Assembly (NCBI GenBank): GCA_002426575.1
Contig: DIRE01000070.1
Location: 1 to 34,884, forward strand
Reading direction: 5' to 3'
Source of the DNA: Clostridiaceae bacterium UBA5444
GTDB taxonomy: Bacteria > Bacillota > Clostridia > Clostridiales > Oxobacteraceae
Length of the DNA stretch: 34,884 bases
This document shows positions 15,976-22,377 of this stretch, one piece after another; the first letter of the stretch is position 1; each line of letters starts with the position of its first letter. The notes under the pieces were generated by a model, which worked only from the letters and a program-made list of their open reading frames with translations, made no database searches and was not told the DNA's origin. Made by a program: the position numbers and the translations under genes.

Positions 15976-16104
15976 TTATAGTACGCTTTTTACTCTAGCC
16001 CTACATGATGAATATCCAAGTTTGAATCCAAATACGAAAGCAGCCATAACGCATGCACCTTTCATACACTTTTTCATTTTCGTCATACTATACATATTAT
16101 ACAT
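15976..16104 (-). CDS. Small 42-residue cationic, Cys-containing protein
   Basis: A short open frame with strong translation signals: AGAGGTGAT, close to the ideal anti-Shine-Dalgarno match, lies eight bases before the ATG at 16104. The peptide begins MYNMYSMTKMKKCMKG, has a hydrophobic core ACVMAAFVFGFKLGYSS (about 17-33) and ends basic with CRARVKSVL. It has three Cys (residues 13, 18 and 34) and about nine basic and no acidic residues. A terminator follows within 25 bases, so it is an independent transcription unit. I do not know a family; a single membrane-inserting helix is likely. It could be a small membrane protein or a peptide toxin-like factor; that is open. Confidence 0.65.
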   Translation of the reverse strand: MYNMYSMTKMKKCMKGACVMAAFVFGFKLGYSSCRARVKSVL

Positions 16105-16221
16105 ATTTCCCAATCACCTCTGACATATATTTTACATCTATATTAGTTTTCTTTATAATGAAGCAATTTATTCTCCTGCTAGTACATAGAGAGAATAAAT
16201 TAGAGGCAATTGAGATAAAAA

Positions 16222-16250
16222 AGAAGTAAAAGGCTAAGCCTTTTACTTCT
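16222..16250 (-). terminator. Terminator of the isomerase gene
   Basis: AGAAGTAAAAGGC and GCCTTTTACTTCT form a 13-bp stem with a three-base loop; on the minus strand six T's follow (16216-16221). The stop codon of the isomerase gene lies within the stem. Confidence 0.88.
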
Positions 16251-16887
16251 CAAAGAAATATTCTTCTAGCATAAATGCAAGTGTGTGATAAACAGGAAGA
16301 TAGTACTCTTGAACAAGTGGAGATATAAATGCTGGCATTTTAATTGTTACATCGCATAAATCTTCTATCTTTCCACTAGATTCTCCTGTTAAGGCAACCA
16401 CGCGCATCCCCTTTGCTTTAGCGGTAATAACTGCATTATATATGTTCTTTGAACTGCCTGAAGAACTAAAAACAAGTAAAACATCGTTTTTGTTACCCAA
16501 TCCATAAACTTGCTGTGCATAAACTAGGTCAGGATCGAAACTATTTATATAAGCAGTACCAAAGGCTGTAAGTATTGATATGGAAATAGCAGGTAGAGCA
16601 CCTTGCAGCTTGGAAGCAATGTATTTTCCTTCTTCACCAAAAGGTTCAAATTCGCTTTTAGCTTCAGGAGTAAGTTCTCTCCTCTTTATGAAACTCTTCA
16701 TAAGTTCACCTACAATGTGTTCAGAATCTGCTGCTGAACCACCATTGCCGCATACAAGCATTTTCCCTTCAGATTCAAATACCTTAACTAATAAATCGAA
16801 GGCCTTTTCAATGTCTTCTTCACAACATTTAAGTGAAGGGTATCTGTTTAGCAAGTCATCAAGAAAGTACCTTTCTTTTTCTCTCAT
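16243..16887 (-). CDS. gmhA: GmhA-like SIS-domain phosphosugar isomerase
   Basis: A SIS-domain protein of the sedoheptulose-7-phosphate isomerase (GmhA) type, 214 residues. The sugar-phosphate loop is CGNGGSAADSEH (46-57) and the second SIS motif is FSSSGSSKN (140-148). The four zinc ligands of GmhA can be matched: His57 and Glu61 (HIVGE) and Gln193 and His201 (QEYYLPVYH), with the same spacings as in characterised enzymes. It is therefore likely a true isomerase rather than a DnaA-binding DiaA type. The region 68-98 is longer than in the Escherichia coli enzyme. The start is ATG 16887, after GGGGGG; the longer frame to 16944 has no such site. No other heptose genes are near, so its pathway (surface glycan heptose, or another ketose phosphate) is open. 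Confidence 0.8.
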   Translation of the reverse strand: MREKERYFLDDLLNRYPSLKCCEEDIEKAFDLLVKVFESEGKMLVCGNGGSAADSEHIVGELMKSFIKRRELTPEAKSEFEPFGEEGKYIASKLQGALPAISISILTAFGTAYINSFDPDLVYAQQVYGLGNKNDVLLVFSSSGSSKNIYNAVITAKAKGMRVVALTGESSGKIEDLCDVTIKMPAFISPLVQEYYLPVYHTLAFMLEEYFFEK

Positions 16888-17132
16888 TATTTTCCCCCCT
16901 ATTTTTACTTTAGGCATAAATAAGTGAATACATAGATAAAACAAATAAAAATACTATTTAATACATTGTTTATTTAGTTTAAGATAATCCCAAATAAATA
17001 TTCATTTAATATAGGATTCCTTATATTAAATATTACCACAACTGAAAAAAAAGTGATATAGTTTAGAAGGCCGCCAAAACATGTTCTAATATTTGAAATA
17101 TTTAGACTTATAGCAAAACAATATATGGCTTC

Positions 17133-17146
17133 ATAAAACGTTTTAT
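17133..17146. promoter_or_regulatory. Palindrome with AAACGTTT core
   Basis: ATAAAACGTTTTAT is a perfect inverted repeat about 100 bases before the enzyme-I-like gene. The same AAACGTTT core recurs at 18025-18032 before glycerate kinase. A shared operator is possible. Confidence 0.4.
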
Positions 17147-17182
17147 AGATATACAAAAATAGTGCATATATTATATATAATG

Positions 17183-17191
17183 TGGTATAAT
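17183..17191 (+). promoter_or_regulatory. Extended -10 promoter
   Basis: TGGTATAAT is a perfect extended -10 element; the -35 (TGCATA at 17163-17168) is poor. It lies 57 bases before the start at 17248. Confidence 0.5.
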
Positions 17192-17247
17192 TATAGTGAA
17201 AATGTTTATAAATATACATTATATTAAAATAGTATGGAGTGATTATA

Positions 17248-17970
17248 ATGATACCTATGGTGGCCGTATCATCAGGGATATGTATCTCAAAAGCAATTGT
17301 TATAGAGAAAAAAACTATTATTGATTATACTAAAGATGCTCATGATATAAATAAGGAGCTAGAAAAGATAGATTATTGTTTTAAAAAAACTAAGCTGGAA
17401 TTAGAAAGTTTAAATAAAAATATAAATGAATGGGATATTTCTTTCATTTTCAAAAAATACATCAGACTAATCAGCAGTCCGCAGCTTAAAGATGATATTG
17501 AATATAACATAATATCCAAAAATATTAGTGCTGAATATTCAATTATAAGCACATTAGATAATTATATTTGCTTACTAAAAACCATGGATAGTGAATGTTT
17601 TGCTACTAAGGTTGAGGATTTAGAAGAGATAAAATATAGGCTATTAAATAAAATACTACCTAAGGGCATAAGCAGGCTAAAATATGATGATATAACTGAT
17701 GAATGTGTATTAGTTGTAGAAAGCTTAACTATTGGAGATATATTGTCAATGGATCTTAACCTTATAAAAGGAATAGTTATGATGTCAGGATGCCAAAACT
17801 CTAGCGCATGTATATTGGCAAGACATTTTGAAATTCCTTTGGTATCAGGTTTAGGATATGAGGAAGCCTATATAAAAAATGGTGATACTTTATTAGTTGA
17901 TGGCAATAAGGGTATAGTTTTTGTAAATCCTGAAGATAAAAATATAAAAGAATATTGTTTTGCTATGTAG
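17248..17970 (+). CDS. PTS enzyme I-like protein lacking the catalytic His and the PEP-binding domain
   Basis: A 240-residue relative of the N-terminal half of PTS enzyme I. It has the phosphohistidine-domain start (VAVSSGICISKAIVIE), the HPr-binding-like helical part (about 30-135) and the swivel-domain end with NGDTLLVDGNKGIVFVNP. The active-site block that in enzyme I reads GGRTSHTAILAR is here GCQNSSACILAR (181-192): the phosphorylated His is Ser186. The C-terminal PEP-binding barrel (about 310 residues) is absent, and the next gene starts soon after with no trace of it. It cannot therefore work as a normal PEP-dependent kinase; it may bind HPr or act as a regulator. The start is ATG 17248 with GGAGTGAT (17236-17243). 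It is followed by glycerate kinase, which may hint at a three-carbon-acid link. Confidence 0.82.
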   Translation: MIPMVAVSSGICISKAIVIEKKTIIDYTKDAHDINKELEKIDYCFKKTKLELESLNKNINEWDISFIFKKYIRLISSPQLKDDIEYNIISKNISAEYSIISTLDNYICLLKTMDSECFATKVEDLEEIKYRLLNKILPKGISRLKYDDITDECVLVVESLTIGDILSMDLNLIKGIVMMSGCQNSSACILARHFEIPLVSGLGYEEAYIKNGDTLLVDGNKGIVFVNPEDKNIKEYCFAM

Positions 17971-18001
17971 GAGAAATATCTGAAAAAATAGTATATAATC
18001 T

Positions 18002-18036
18002 AAACTATAGTTTGGTTTAAACATAAACGTTTAAAC
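18002..18036. promoter_or_regulatory. Cluster of palindromes before glycerate kinase
   Basis: AAACTATAGTTT (18002-18013), GTTTAAAC (18015-18022), TAAACGTTTA (18024-18033) and a second GTTTAAAC (18029-18036) are packed into 35 bases, just after a TATAAT box (17994-17999). This looks like an operator region; the two GTTTAAAC copies can also pair as a hairpin. Confidence 0.45.
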
Positions 18037-18064
18037 TAAAGAATGCTATAGGGATGTGGATAAA

Positions 18065-19192
18065 ATGAATATAGTAATTGCTCCAGATAAATTCAAGGGT
18101 AGTTTATCTGCAGTAGAGGTTGCAGAAGCAATTTCAGATGGAATAAAGAAAGTATCTAAAGATGTAGCAGCAAAGATTATGCCCATTGCAGATGGCGGCG
18201 AGGGGACGGTCGATGCTATTGCAAAAGCTGCAAAAGGAAAGATAGTATATAAAGAGGTAACAGGGCCTTTATACAAAAAAGTAAGTGCAAAAATGGCTAT
18301 AATATATGATGATACAGCAATTATTGAAATGTCTGAAGCATCTGGTTTGACATTAATAAAAGAGGGGGAGAAAAATCCTCTTTTAACTACAACATATGGA
18401 ACAGGGGAATTAGTACTTGAAGCAATAAATATGGGCTGCAAAAGAATAATAATAGGAATAGGTGGAAGTGCCACTAATGATTGTGGTGCTGGAATGGCTC
18501 AGGCTCTTGGGTTTAGGCTTTTAGACAAAGACGGAAATGACATAGGTTATGGTGGGGGAGAATTATCTAAGGTTAAAAGAATAATAAAAAGCAGCCTATG
18601 GGATAAAATAAGTAAAGCAGATGTAATAGTTGCTTGCGATGTAAATAATCCTCTTTGTGGAGAAAATGGGGCATCGTACATTTATGGGCCTCAAAAAGGT
18701 GCAACACCAGATATGGTTGAATTCCTAGACCAGGGTCTATCAAATTTTGCAGATGTAATTAAAAAAGATTTAGGAAAATCCGTGAAAGATATACCAGGTG
18801 CTGGTGCAGCAGGCGGATTAGGAGCTGGTCTTATTTCTTTTTTAGATGGGAAACTTGTATCTGGGATAGACGTTGTATTAAATGCAATAAATTTTGAAGA
18901 AAATATAAAAGATGCTGATTTAATAATAACAGGTGAGGGAAAAGTTGATGCCCAATCAGCTTTTGGAAAGGCACTTGAGGGAGTAGGCAAAATAGCAAAG
19001 AAGTACAACATACCGGTAATTGCCATAACAGGGAGTATTGGAGAAGGATATGAAGGAGTTTATAAAGTAGGCATAGATGCCGTATCTAGTATAATACCCC
19101 ACCCAATGGATCTTGAATATGCAATGGAAAACTCGTATAATCTAATAAGGGATGCAGCAGAACGTGCAATGAGGATATATTTACTAAAATGA
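18065..19192 (+). CDS. glxK: Glycerate kinase (GarK/GlxK family)
   Basis: Phosphorylates D-glycerate with ATP to a phosphoglycerate (2-phosphoglycerate in most members of this family), leading glycerate into lower glycolysis. The 375-residue length is typical. The start IVIAPDKFKGSLSA, the motif PIADGGEGTVDA (about residues 40-51), GIGGSATNDCGAGMAQALG (about 137-155), and the late IVACDVNNPLCGENGA and ITGEGKVDAQSAFGK all match the family. ATG 18065 is chosen over the GTG at 18056, since the GGGAT at 18051 is spaced properly only for the ATG and the family begins at MxIVIAPD. The upstream palindromes suggest specific control. It may be read together with the enzyme-I-like gene, 94 bases before it. 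Confidence 0.93.
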   Translation: MNIVIAPDKFKGSLSAVEVAEAISDGIKKVSKDVAAKIMPIADGGEGTVDAIAKAAKGKIVYKEVTGPLYKKVSAKMAIIYDDTAIIEMSEASGLTLIKEGEKNPLLTTTYGTGELVLEAINMGCKRIIIGIGGSATNDCGAGMAQALGFRLLDKDGNDIGYGGGELSKVKRIIKSSLWDKISKADVIVACDVNNPLCGENGASYIYGPQKGATPDMVEFLDQGLSNFADVIKKDLGKSVKDIPGAGAAGGLGAGLISFLDGKLVSGIDVVLNAINFEENIKDADLIITGEGKVDAQSAFGKALEGVGKIAKKYNIPVIAITGSIGEGYEGVYKVGIDAVSSIIPHPMDLEYAMENSYNLIRDAAERAMRIYLLK

Positions 19193-19201
19193 TAATTACT
19201 C

Positions 19202-19230
19202 TTGATTTTAGTTAATTATTTTGATATTAT
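19202..19230 (+). promoter_or_regulatory. Sigma-A promoter of the glyS leader
   Basis: TTGATT (19202-19207) and TATTAT (19225-19230) with a 17-base spacer. Transcription would begin near 19237, ahead of the T-box. Confidence 0.65.
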
Positions 19231-19249
19231 ATTCTACAAATAAATATTT

Positions 19250-19431
19250 GCGTTGAAAGAAATTAGTAGCAAATATCACTGCTTAAAGAGACTCTGGTGT
19301 GGTGGAAACTAGAGAGTATATATTTGCGAAGGAAGTCTTGAGTATTAATGAAGAGAGGACCTTGTGTCAAAAAGGGTGGAACCGCGGAAGTAACCTTTCG
19401 TCCCTTATTGGACGCAAGGTTTTTATTTTTT
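19250..19431 (+). ncRNA. T-box leader controlling glycyl-tRNA synthetase
   Basis: The conserved T-box sequence AGGGTGGAACCGCGG is at 19373-19387. It is followed by the terminator pairing of ACCTTGTGTC (19359-19368) with GACGCAAGGT (19411-19420) and a T-run (19420-19431). Upstream is a stem I with the distal AAGAGACTCTGG...GGTGGAAACTAGAG region. The uncharged tRNA should bind the T-box bulge and favour the antiterminator, so that lack of charged tRNA-Gly turns on glyS. A GGA triplet at 19331-19333 (in GCGAAGGAAG) is a candidate Gly specifier, but I have not resolved the stem I fold well enough to be sure. Confidence 0.93.
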
Positions 19432-19464
19432 GTTTATTTATATTAAAAGATTGGAGATGTTAAT

Positions 19465-20856
19465 ATGGCAGTAGAAAAAACTATGGAGAAAATTGTTTCT
19501 CTCTGTAAAAGTAGGGGATATGTATATCCTGGTTCTGAAATATATGGTGGGTTAGCCAACGCTTGGGATTATGGCCCTTTAGGAGTAGAGTTTAAAAATA
19601 ATGTTAAGAGGGCTTGGTGGAAAAAGTTCATACAGGAATCACAATATAATGTGGGATTAGATGCAGCAATACTTATGAACCCAGGGGTTTGGGTAGCATC
19701 AGGCCATGTTGGAGGGTTTAGTGATCCTTTAATTGACTGCAAAGAATGTAAATCCAGGTTTAGAGCAGATAAATTAATTGAGGATTACATAAAAAAGTCA
19801 GGAGAAGAAGAAGTAATAGTTGACGGATTAAGCAATGATGAGCTTATGAATTATATAAAAGAAAAAAATATTAGCTGCCCTGATTGTGGTGCTCATAATT
19901 TTACTGATATAAGAAAGTTTAATTTAATGTTTAAGACTTTTCAAGGTGTTACAGAAGATTCAAAATCTGAAATATATCTAAGGCCTGAAACTGCCCAAGG
20001 AATATTTGTAAACTTTAAAAATATACAAAGAACAACAAGAAAAAAGATACCATTTGGTATAGGACAAATAGGTAAGTCTTTTAGAAATGAAATAACACCA
20101 GGAAACTTCACATTTAGAACAAGAGAATTTGAACAGATGGAATTAGAATTTTTCTGCAAACCTGGTGAGGACTTAGAATGGTTTAAATACTGGAAAGAAT
20201 TCTGCTTGAATTGGCTTATAAACCTTGGTATGGCTAAAGAAAAAATTAGAATGAGAGATCATGAGCAAAAAGAGCTATCCCACTATAGTAAAGCTACAAC
20301 AGATATTGAATACCTATTCCCATTTGGATATGGCGAACTATGGGGTATTGCAGACAGAACAGACTTTGACCTATTGCAGCATTCAAAGTGTTCAGGGGAA
20401 GACTTTACCTATCTTGATCCATTTACAAATGAAAAGTATATACCATACTGCGTAGAGCCATCAGTTGGAGCAGATAGGGTTGCCCTTGCATTTTTAGTAG
20501 ATGCATATGATGAGGAAGAACTAGAAGGAGGAGACTCAAGGGTAGTTATGAGACTTCATCCAGCACTTGCGCCTATAAAAGCAGCAATTCTGCCTTTATC
20601 AAAGAAATTAAGCGAAGAGGCATTTAAGCTATATGAGAAACTAAATAAAAAGTTTAACATAGAATATGATGAAGCTGGAAGCATAGGCAAAAGATATAGA
20701 AGACATGATGAGATTGGTACACCTTACTGTATAACTTATGATTTTGATTCATTAAATGATAACTCTGTTACCATAAGAGACAGAGACACCATGGAGCAGG
20801 TAAGGATAAGCATAGATGAAATAGAAGGGTTTATAGAAGAAAAATTAGTGTTTTAA
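19465..20856 (+). CDS. glyS: Glycyl-tRNA synthetase, single-chain alpha2 type
   Basis: Class II synthetase that charges tRNA-Gly; 463 residues, typical of the dimeric bacterial form as in Thermus and Clostridia. Motif 2 includes FRNE (206-209) after the RPETAQGIF block (173-181); motif 3 is GADRVALAFL near residue 335; GSIGKRYRRHDEIGTPYCIT marks the C-terminal anticodon-binding domain. Four Cys (92, 95, 138, 141), in CKEC and CPDC, form a probable zinc site. The start ATG 19465 has TTGGAGATG eight to nine bases ahead. Expression is controlled by the T-box leader. A hairpin follows at once and then a tRNA gene. Confidence 0.97.
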   Translation: MAVEKTMEKIVSLCKSRGYVYPGSEIYGGLANAWDYGPLGVEFKNNVKRAWWKKFIQESQYNVGLDAAILMNPGVWVASGHVGGFSDPLIDCKECKSRFRADKLIEDYIKKSGEEEVIVDGLSNDELMNYIKEKNISCPDCGAHNFTDIRKFNLMFKTFQGVTEDSKSEIYLRPETAQGIFVNFKNIQRTTRKKIPFGIGQIGKSFRNEITPGNFTFRTREFEQMELEFFCKPGEDLEWFKYWKEFCLNWLINLGMAKEKIRMRDHEQKELSHYSKATTDIEYLFPFGYGELWGIADRTDFDLLQHSKCSGEDFTYLDPFTNEKYIPYCVEPSVGADRVALAFLVDAYDEEELEGGDSRVVMRLHPALAPIKAAILPLSKKLSEEAFKLYEKLNKKFNIEYDEAGSIGKRYRRHDEIGTPYCITYDFDSLNDNSVTIRDRDTMEQVRISIDEIEGFIEEKLVF

Positions 20857-20862
20857 TTATTA

Positions 20863-20893
20863 AGCAGCGCCCAGTATCTTCATGGGTGCTGCT
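20863..20893 (+). terminator. Hairpin after glyS
   Basis: AGCAGCGCCCA and TGGGTGCTGCT pair over 11 bp with one G-U; CCTTTAAT follows. The T-run is short but the stem is GC-rich. Confidence 0.75.
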
Positions 20894-20913
20894 CCTTTAA
20901 TAGGTAAATACTG

Positions 20914-20942
20914 TTTACAAGACATACGGTACATGATAAAAT
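20914..20942 (+). promoter_or_regulatory. Promoter of tRNA-Val
   Basis: TTTACA (20914-20919), 17-base spacer, TAAAAT (20937-20942), placed 11 bases before the mature tRNA end. Confidence 0.75.
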
Positions 20943-20952
20943 GTATCTGCTT

Positions 20953-21028
20953 AGGGCATTAACTCAGCTGGAAGAGTGCCACCTTGACGTGGTGGAAGTC
21001 ACAGGTTCAAGCCCTGTATGCCCTACCA
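20953..21028 (+). tRNA. tRNA-Val (anticodon GAC)
   Basis: A 76-base cloverleaf: acceptor AGGGCAT/ATGCCCT, D arm ACTC/GAGT, anticodon arm CCACC-TTGACGT-GGTGG with anticodon GAC, variable AAGTC, T arm ACAGG-TTCAAGC-CCTGT, then A73 and an encoded CCA. All stems pair fully. Confidence 0.96.
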
Positions 21029-21033
21029 AAAGG

Positions 21034-21069
21034 CTGCTTAGAAATATATAATTTCTAGGCAGTTTTTTT
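21034..21069 (+). terminator. Terminator of tRNA-Val
   Basis: CTGCTTAGAAAT and ATTTCTAGGCAG pair over 12 bp with one G-U, followed by seven T's. Confidence 0.92.
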
Positions 21070-21130
21070 ATTTAGTACAAAATTTAGCATAAATATAATA
21101 CTTCAAATTTAATAAATTTTTAGAATATTA

Positions 21131-21159
21131 TTGACATATCACCAAATGGGGGTTAATAT
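21131..21159 (+). promoter_or_regulatory. Near-consensus sigma-A promoter of the LacI-type gene
   Basis: TTGACA (21131-21136), 17-base spacer, TAATAT (21154-21159). It is the best promoter in the window; the start site would fall at about 21166, on the operator. Confidence 0.85.
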
Positions 21160-21168
21160 GGAAATATA

Positions 21169-21186
21169 GGAAAGCGCTTGCACAAA
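21169..21186. promoter_or_regulatory. LacI-family operator (or cre) overlapping the transcription start
   Basis: GAAAGCGCTTGCACAA has the central palindrome AAGCGCTT with a CG centre, as in operators of LacI/CcpA regulators. It shares CG(C/G)TTGCACAA with the site at 22233-22252. Its place on the start site fits repression of the regulator's own gene. Confidence 0.7.
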
Positions 21187-21197
21187 GAGGTGATTAA

Positions 21198-22220
21198 GTG
21201 GCAGTAACAATTAATGATGTTGCAAAAGCAGCAAAGGTTTCTCCATCGACAGTATCAAGGGTGGTAGCAAACAATCCAAGAATAAGTGAAAAAACTCGTG
21301 AAAGAGTTATTAAAGTAATGGAAGAGATGGATTATCATCCAAATATTATTGCAAGGTCTCTTGCTAATAGATCTACAAATATAATTGGGGTTATGATTCC
21401 AAGTACAACAGAAAAAGCATTTAAACATCCTTTTTTTCCTGAGGTATTAAGAGGTATAACATCTAAGGCTTATGAAAATAAGTATAAGGTGCTAATATCA
21501 AGCGCTGATTCTATAGAGGAGGAAAAGGAAGTAATAAGGGAATTAGTAAATGGTTCAATAGTTGAAGGTATAATACTTCTTACATCGAGGATTAAGGATC
21601 CATCCATTGCAGAACTTAGAAAGCTTGATTTACCTTTTGTAGTGGTTGGAAGGCCTGAGGATGCATATGAGAATGAGATAAACTGGGTGGATAATGATAA
21701 CTTTAATGCAGGATATAATCTTACAAAACACATGATAGACCAAGGCCTTAAACAGATTGCTTTTATTGGTGTTTCACCCCAATATATTGTAACCTTAGAT
21801 AGGCTGGAAGGATATAAAAAGGCTTTAGAAGACAATAAAATAGAGATTATAGATGATCTTATAGTTGATGGAAAGTTTATGGGAGACACTGGGGATAATT
21901 TAATGCAAAGCCTTATAGATAGGGGATACAAGCCAGATGGAGTCATTGCAAGTGATGATTTTTTGGCTTTTGAAATAATTAAGCTTTTGACGGAAATGGG
22001 GGTTAATGTGCCTTATGACATTGCTGTTGCAGGATTTAATAATAGTGAGATTGCAGGCTTTTTTAACCCATCTTTAACATCAGTTGAGGTGAATGCATAT
22101 AGCCTTGGAGTAAAGGCTATGGATATACTTAGTACATCTATAAGGAGCGACTATAAATGCATAAACCGCTCTATTGTACCTACAAAAATAATAGTTAGAA
22201 AGTCAACTAGTAGGATATAA
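21198..22220 (+). CDS. malR: LacI-family maltodextrin regulator
   Basis: A 340-residue repressor of the LacI-GalR family. The HTH is at the N-terminus (VTINDVAKAAKVSPSTVSRV, residues 3-22), followed by the hinge helix region (MDYHPNIIARSLA) and a periplasmic-binding-protein-like core that ends in IVPTKIIVRKST. The start is GTG 21198 after AGAGGTGAT (21186-21194). It stands right before the maltodextrin uptake and breakdown genes, and similar operator sequences lie before its own gene and before the binding-protein gene, so it should control both. The effector is presumably maltose or a maltodextrin, by context. The MalR name is by position and family, not by proof. Confidence 0.9.
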   Translation: MAVTINDVAKAAKVSPSTVSRVVANNPRISEKTRERVIKVMEEMDYHPNIIARSLANRSTNIIGVMIPSTTEKAFKHPFFPEVLRGITSKAYENKYKVLISSADSIEEEKEVIRELVNGSIVEGIILLTSRIKDPSIAELRKLDLPFVVVGRPEDAYENEINWVDNDNFNAGYNLTKHMIDQGLKQIAFIGVSPQYIVTLDRLEGYKKALEDNKIEIIDDLIVDGKFMGDTGDNLMQSLIDRGYKPDGVIASDDFLAFEIIKLLTEMGVNVPYDIAVAGFNNSEIAGFFNPSLTSVEVNAYSLGVKAMDILSTSIRSDYKCINRSIVPTKIIVRKSTSRI

Positions 22221-22232
22221 TTTTTTATCTAT

Positions 22233-22252
22233 TTGTGCAAACGGTTGCACAA
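22233..22252. promoter_or_regulatory. Operator before the maltodextrin genes
   Basis: TTGTGCAAACGGTTGCACAA is an inverted repeat with 9 of 10 matching pairs and a CG centre. It shares the right half with the site at 21169-21186. It is about 125 bases before the binding-protein start. The right half contains TTGCAC, which could serve as a -35, though no good -10 follows at the right spacing. Confidence 0.75.
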
Positions 22253-22296
22253 GGATGAAATTATATAAATTGTATAAAAGTCATGGGGGTGATGAT

Positions 22297-22341
22297 TTAC
22301 AAGCGCCTATATCAAGGTATATAACAGGCGAGTTTGTTTTT
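22297..22341 (+). promoter_or_regulatory. Possible attenuator hairpin in the binding-protein leader
   Basis: CGCCTATAT pairs with ATAT...AGGCG (22304-22330, three-base bulge) with ACAA/TTGT outside, followed by TTTGTTTTTAGG. It may be a terminator of the regulator message or an attenuator in the leader of the next gene. Confidence 0.4.
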
Positions 22342-22377
22342 AGGTCAGAATAAAAATAAAAATTGGGGGAGTTTTAA

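Larger units (their letters stand above)
16888..17247. other. Intergenic stretch with promoter and palindrome
   Basis: No gene seen. It holds the perfect 14-bp palindrome ATAAAACGTTTTAT (17133-17146) and an extended -10 promoter (17183-17191) for the gene at 17248. The 81-codon minus-strand frame here has no ribosome site and very odd composition and is rejected. Confidence 0.55.

Noticed and set aside
16974..17219. An 81-codon minus-strand frame between the isomerase and the enzyme-I-like gene
   Set aside because: It is almost all Ile, Tyr, Phe and Leu as expected from random AT-rich DNA, lacks a ribosome site, and crosses a palindrome and a promoter.
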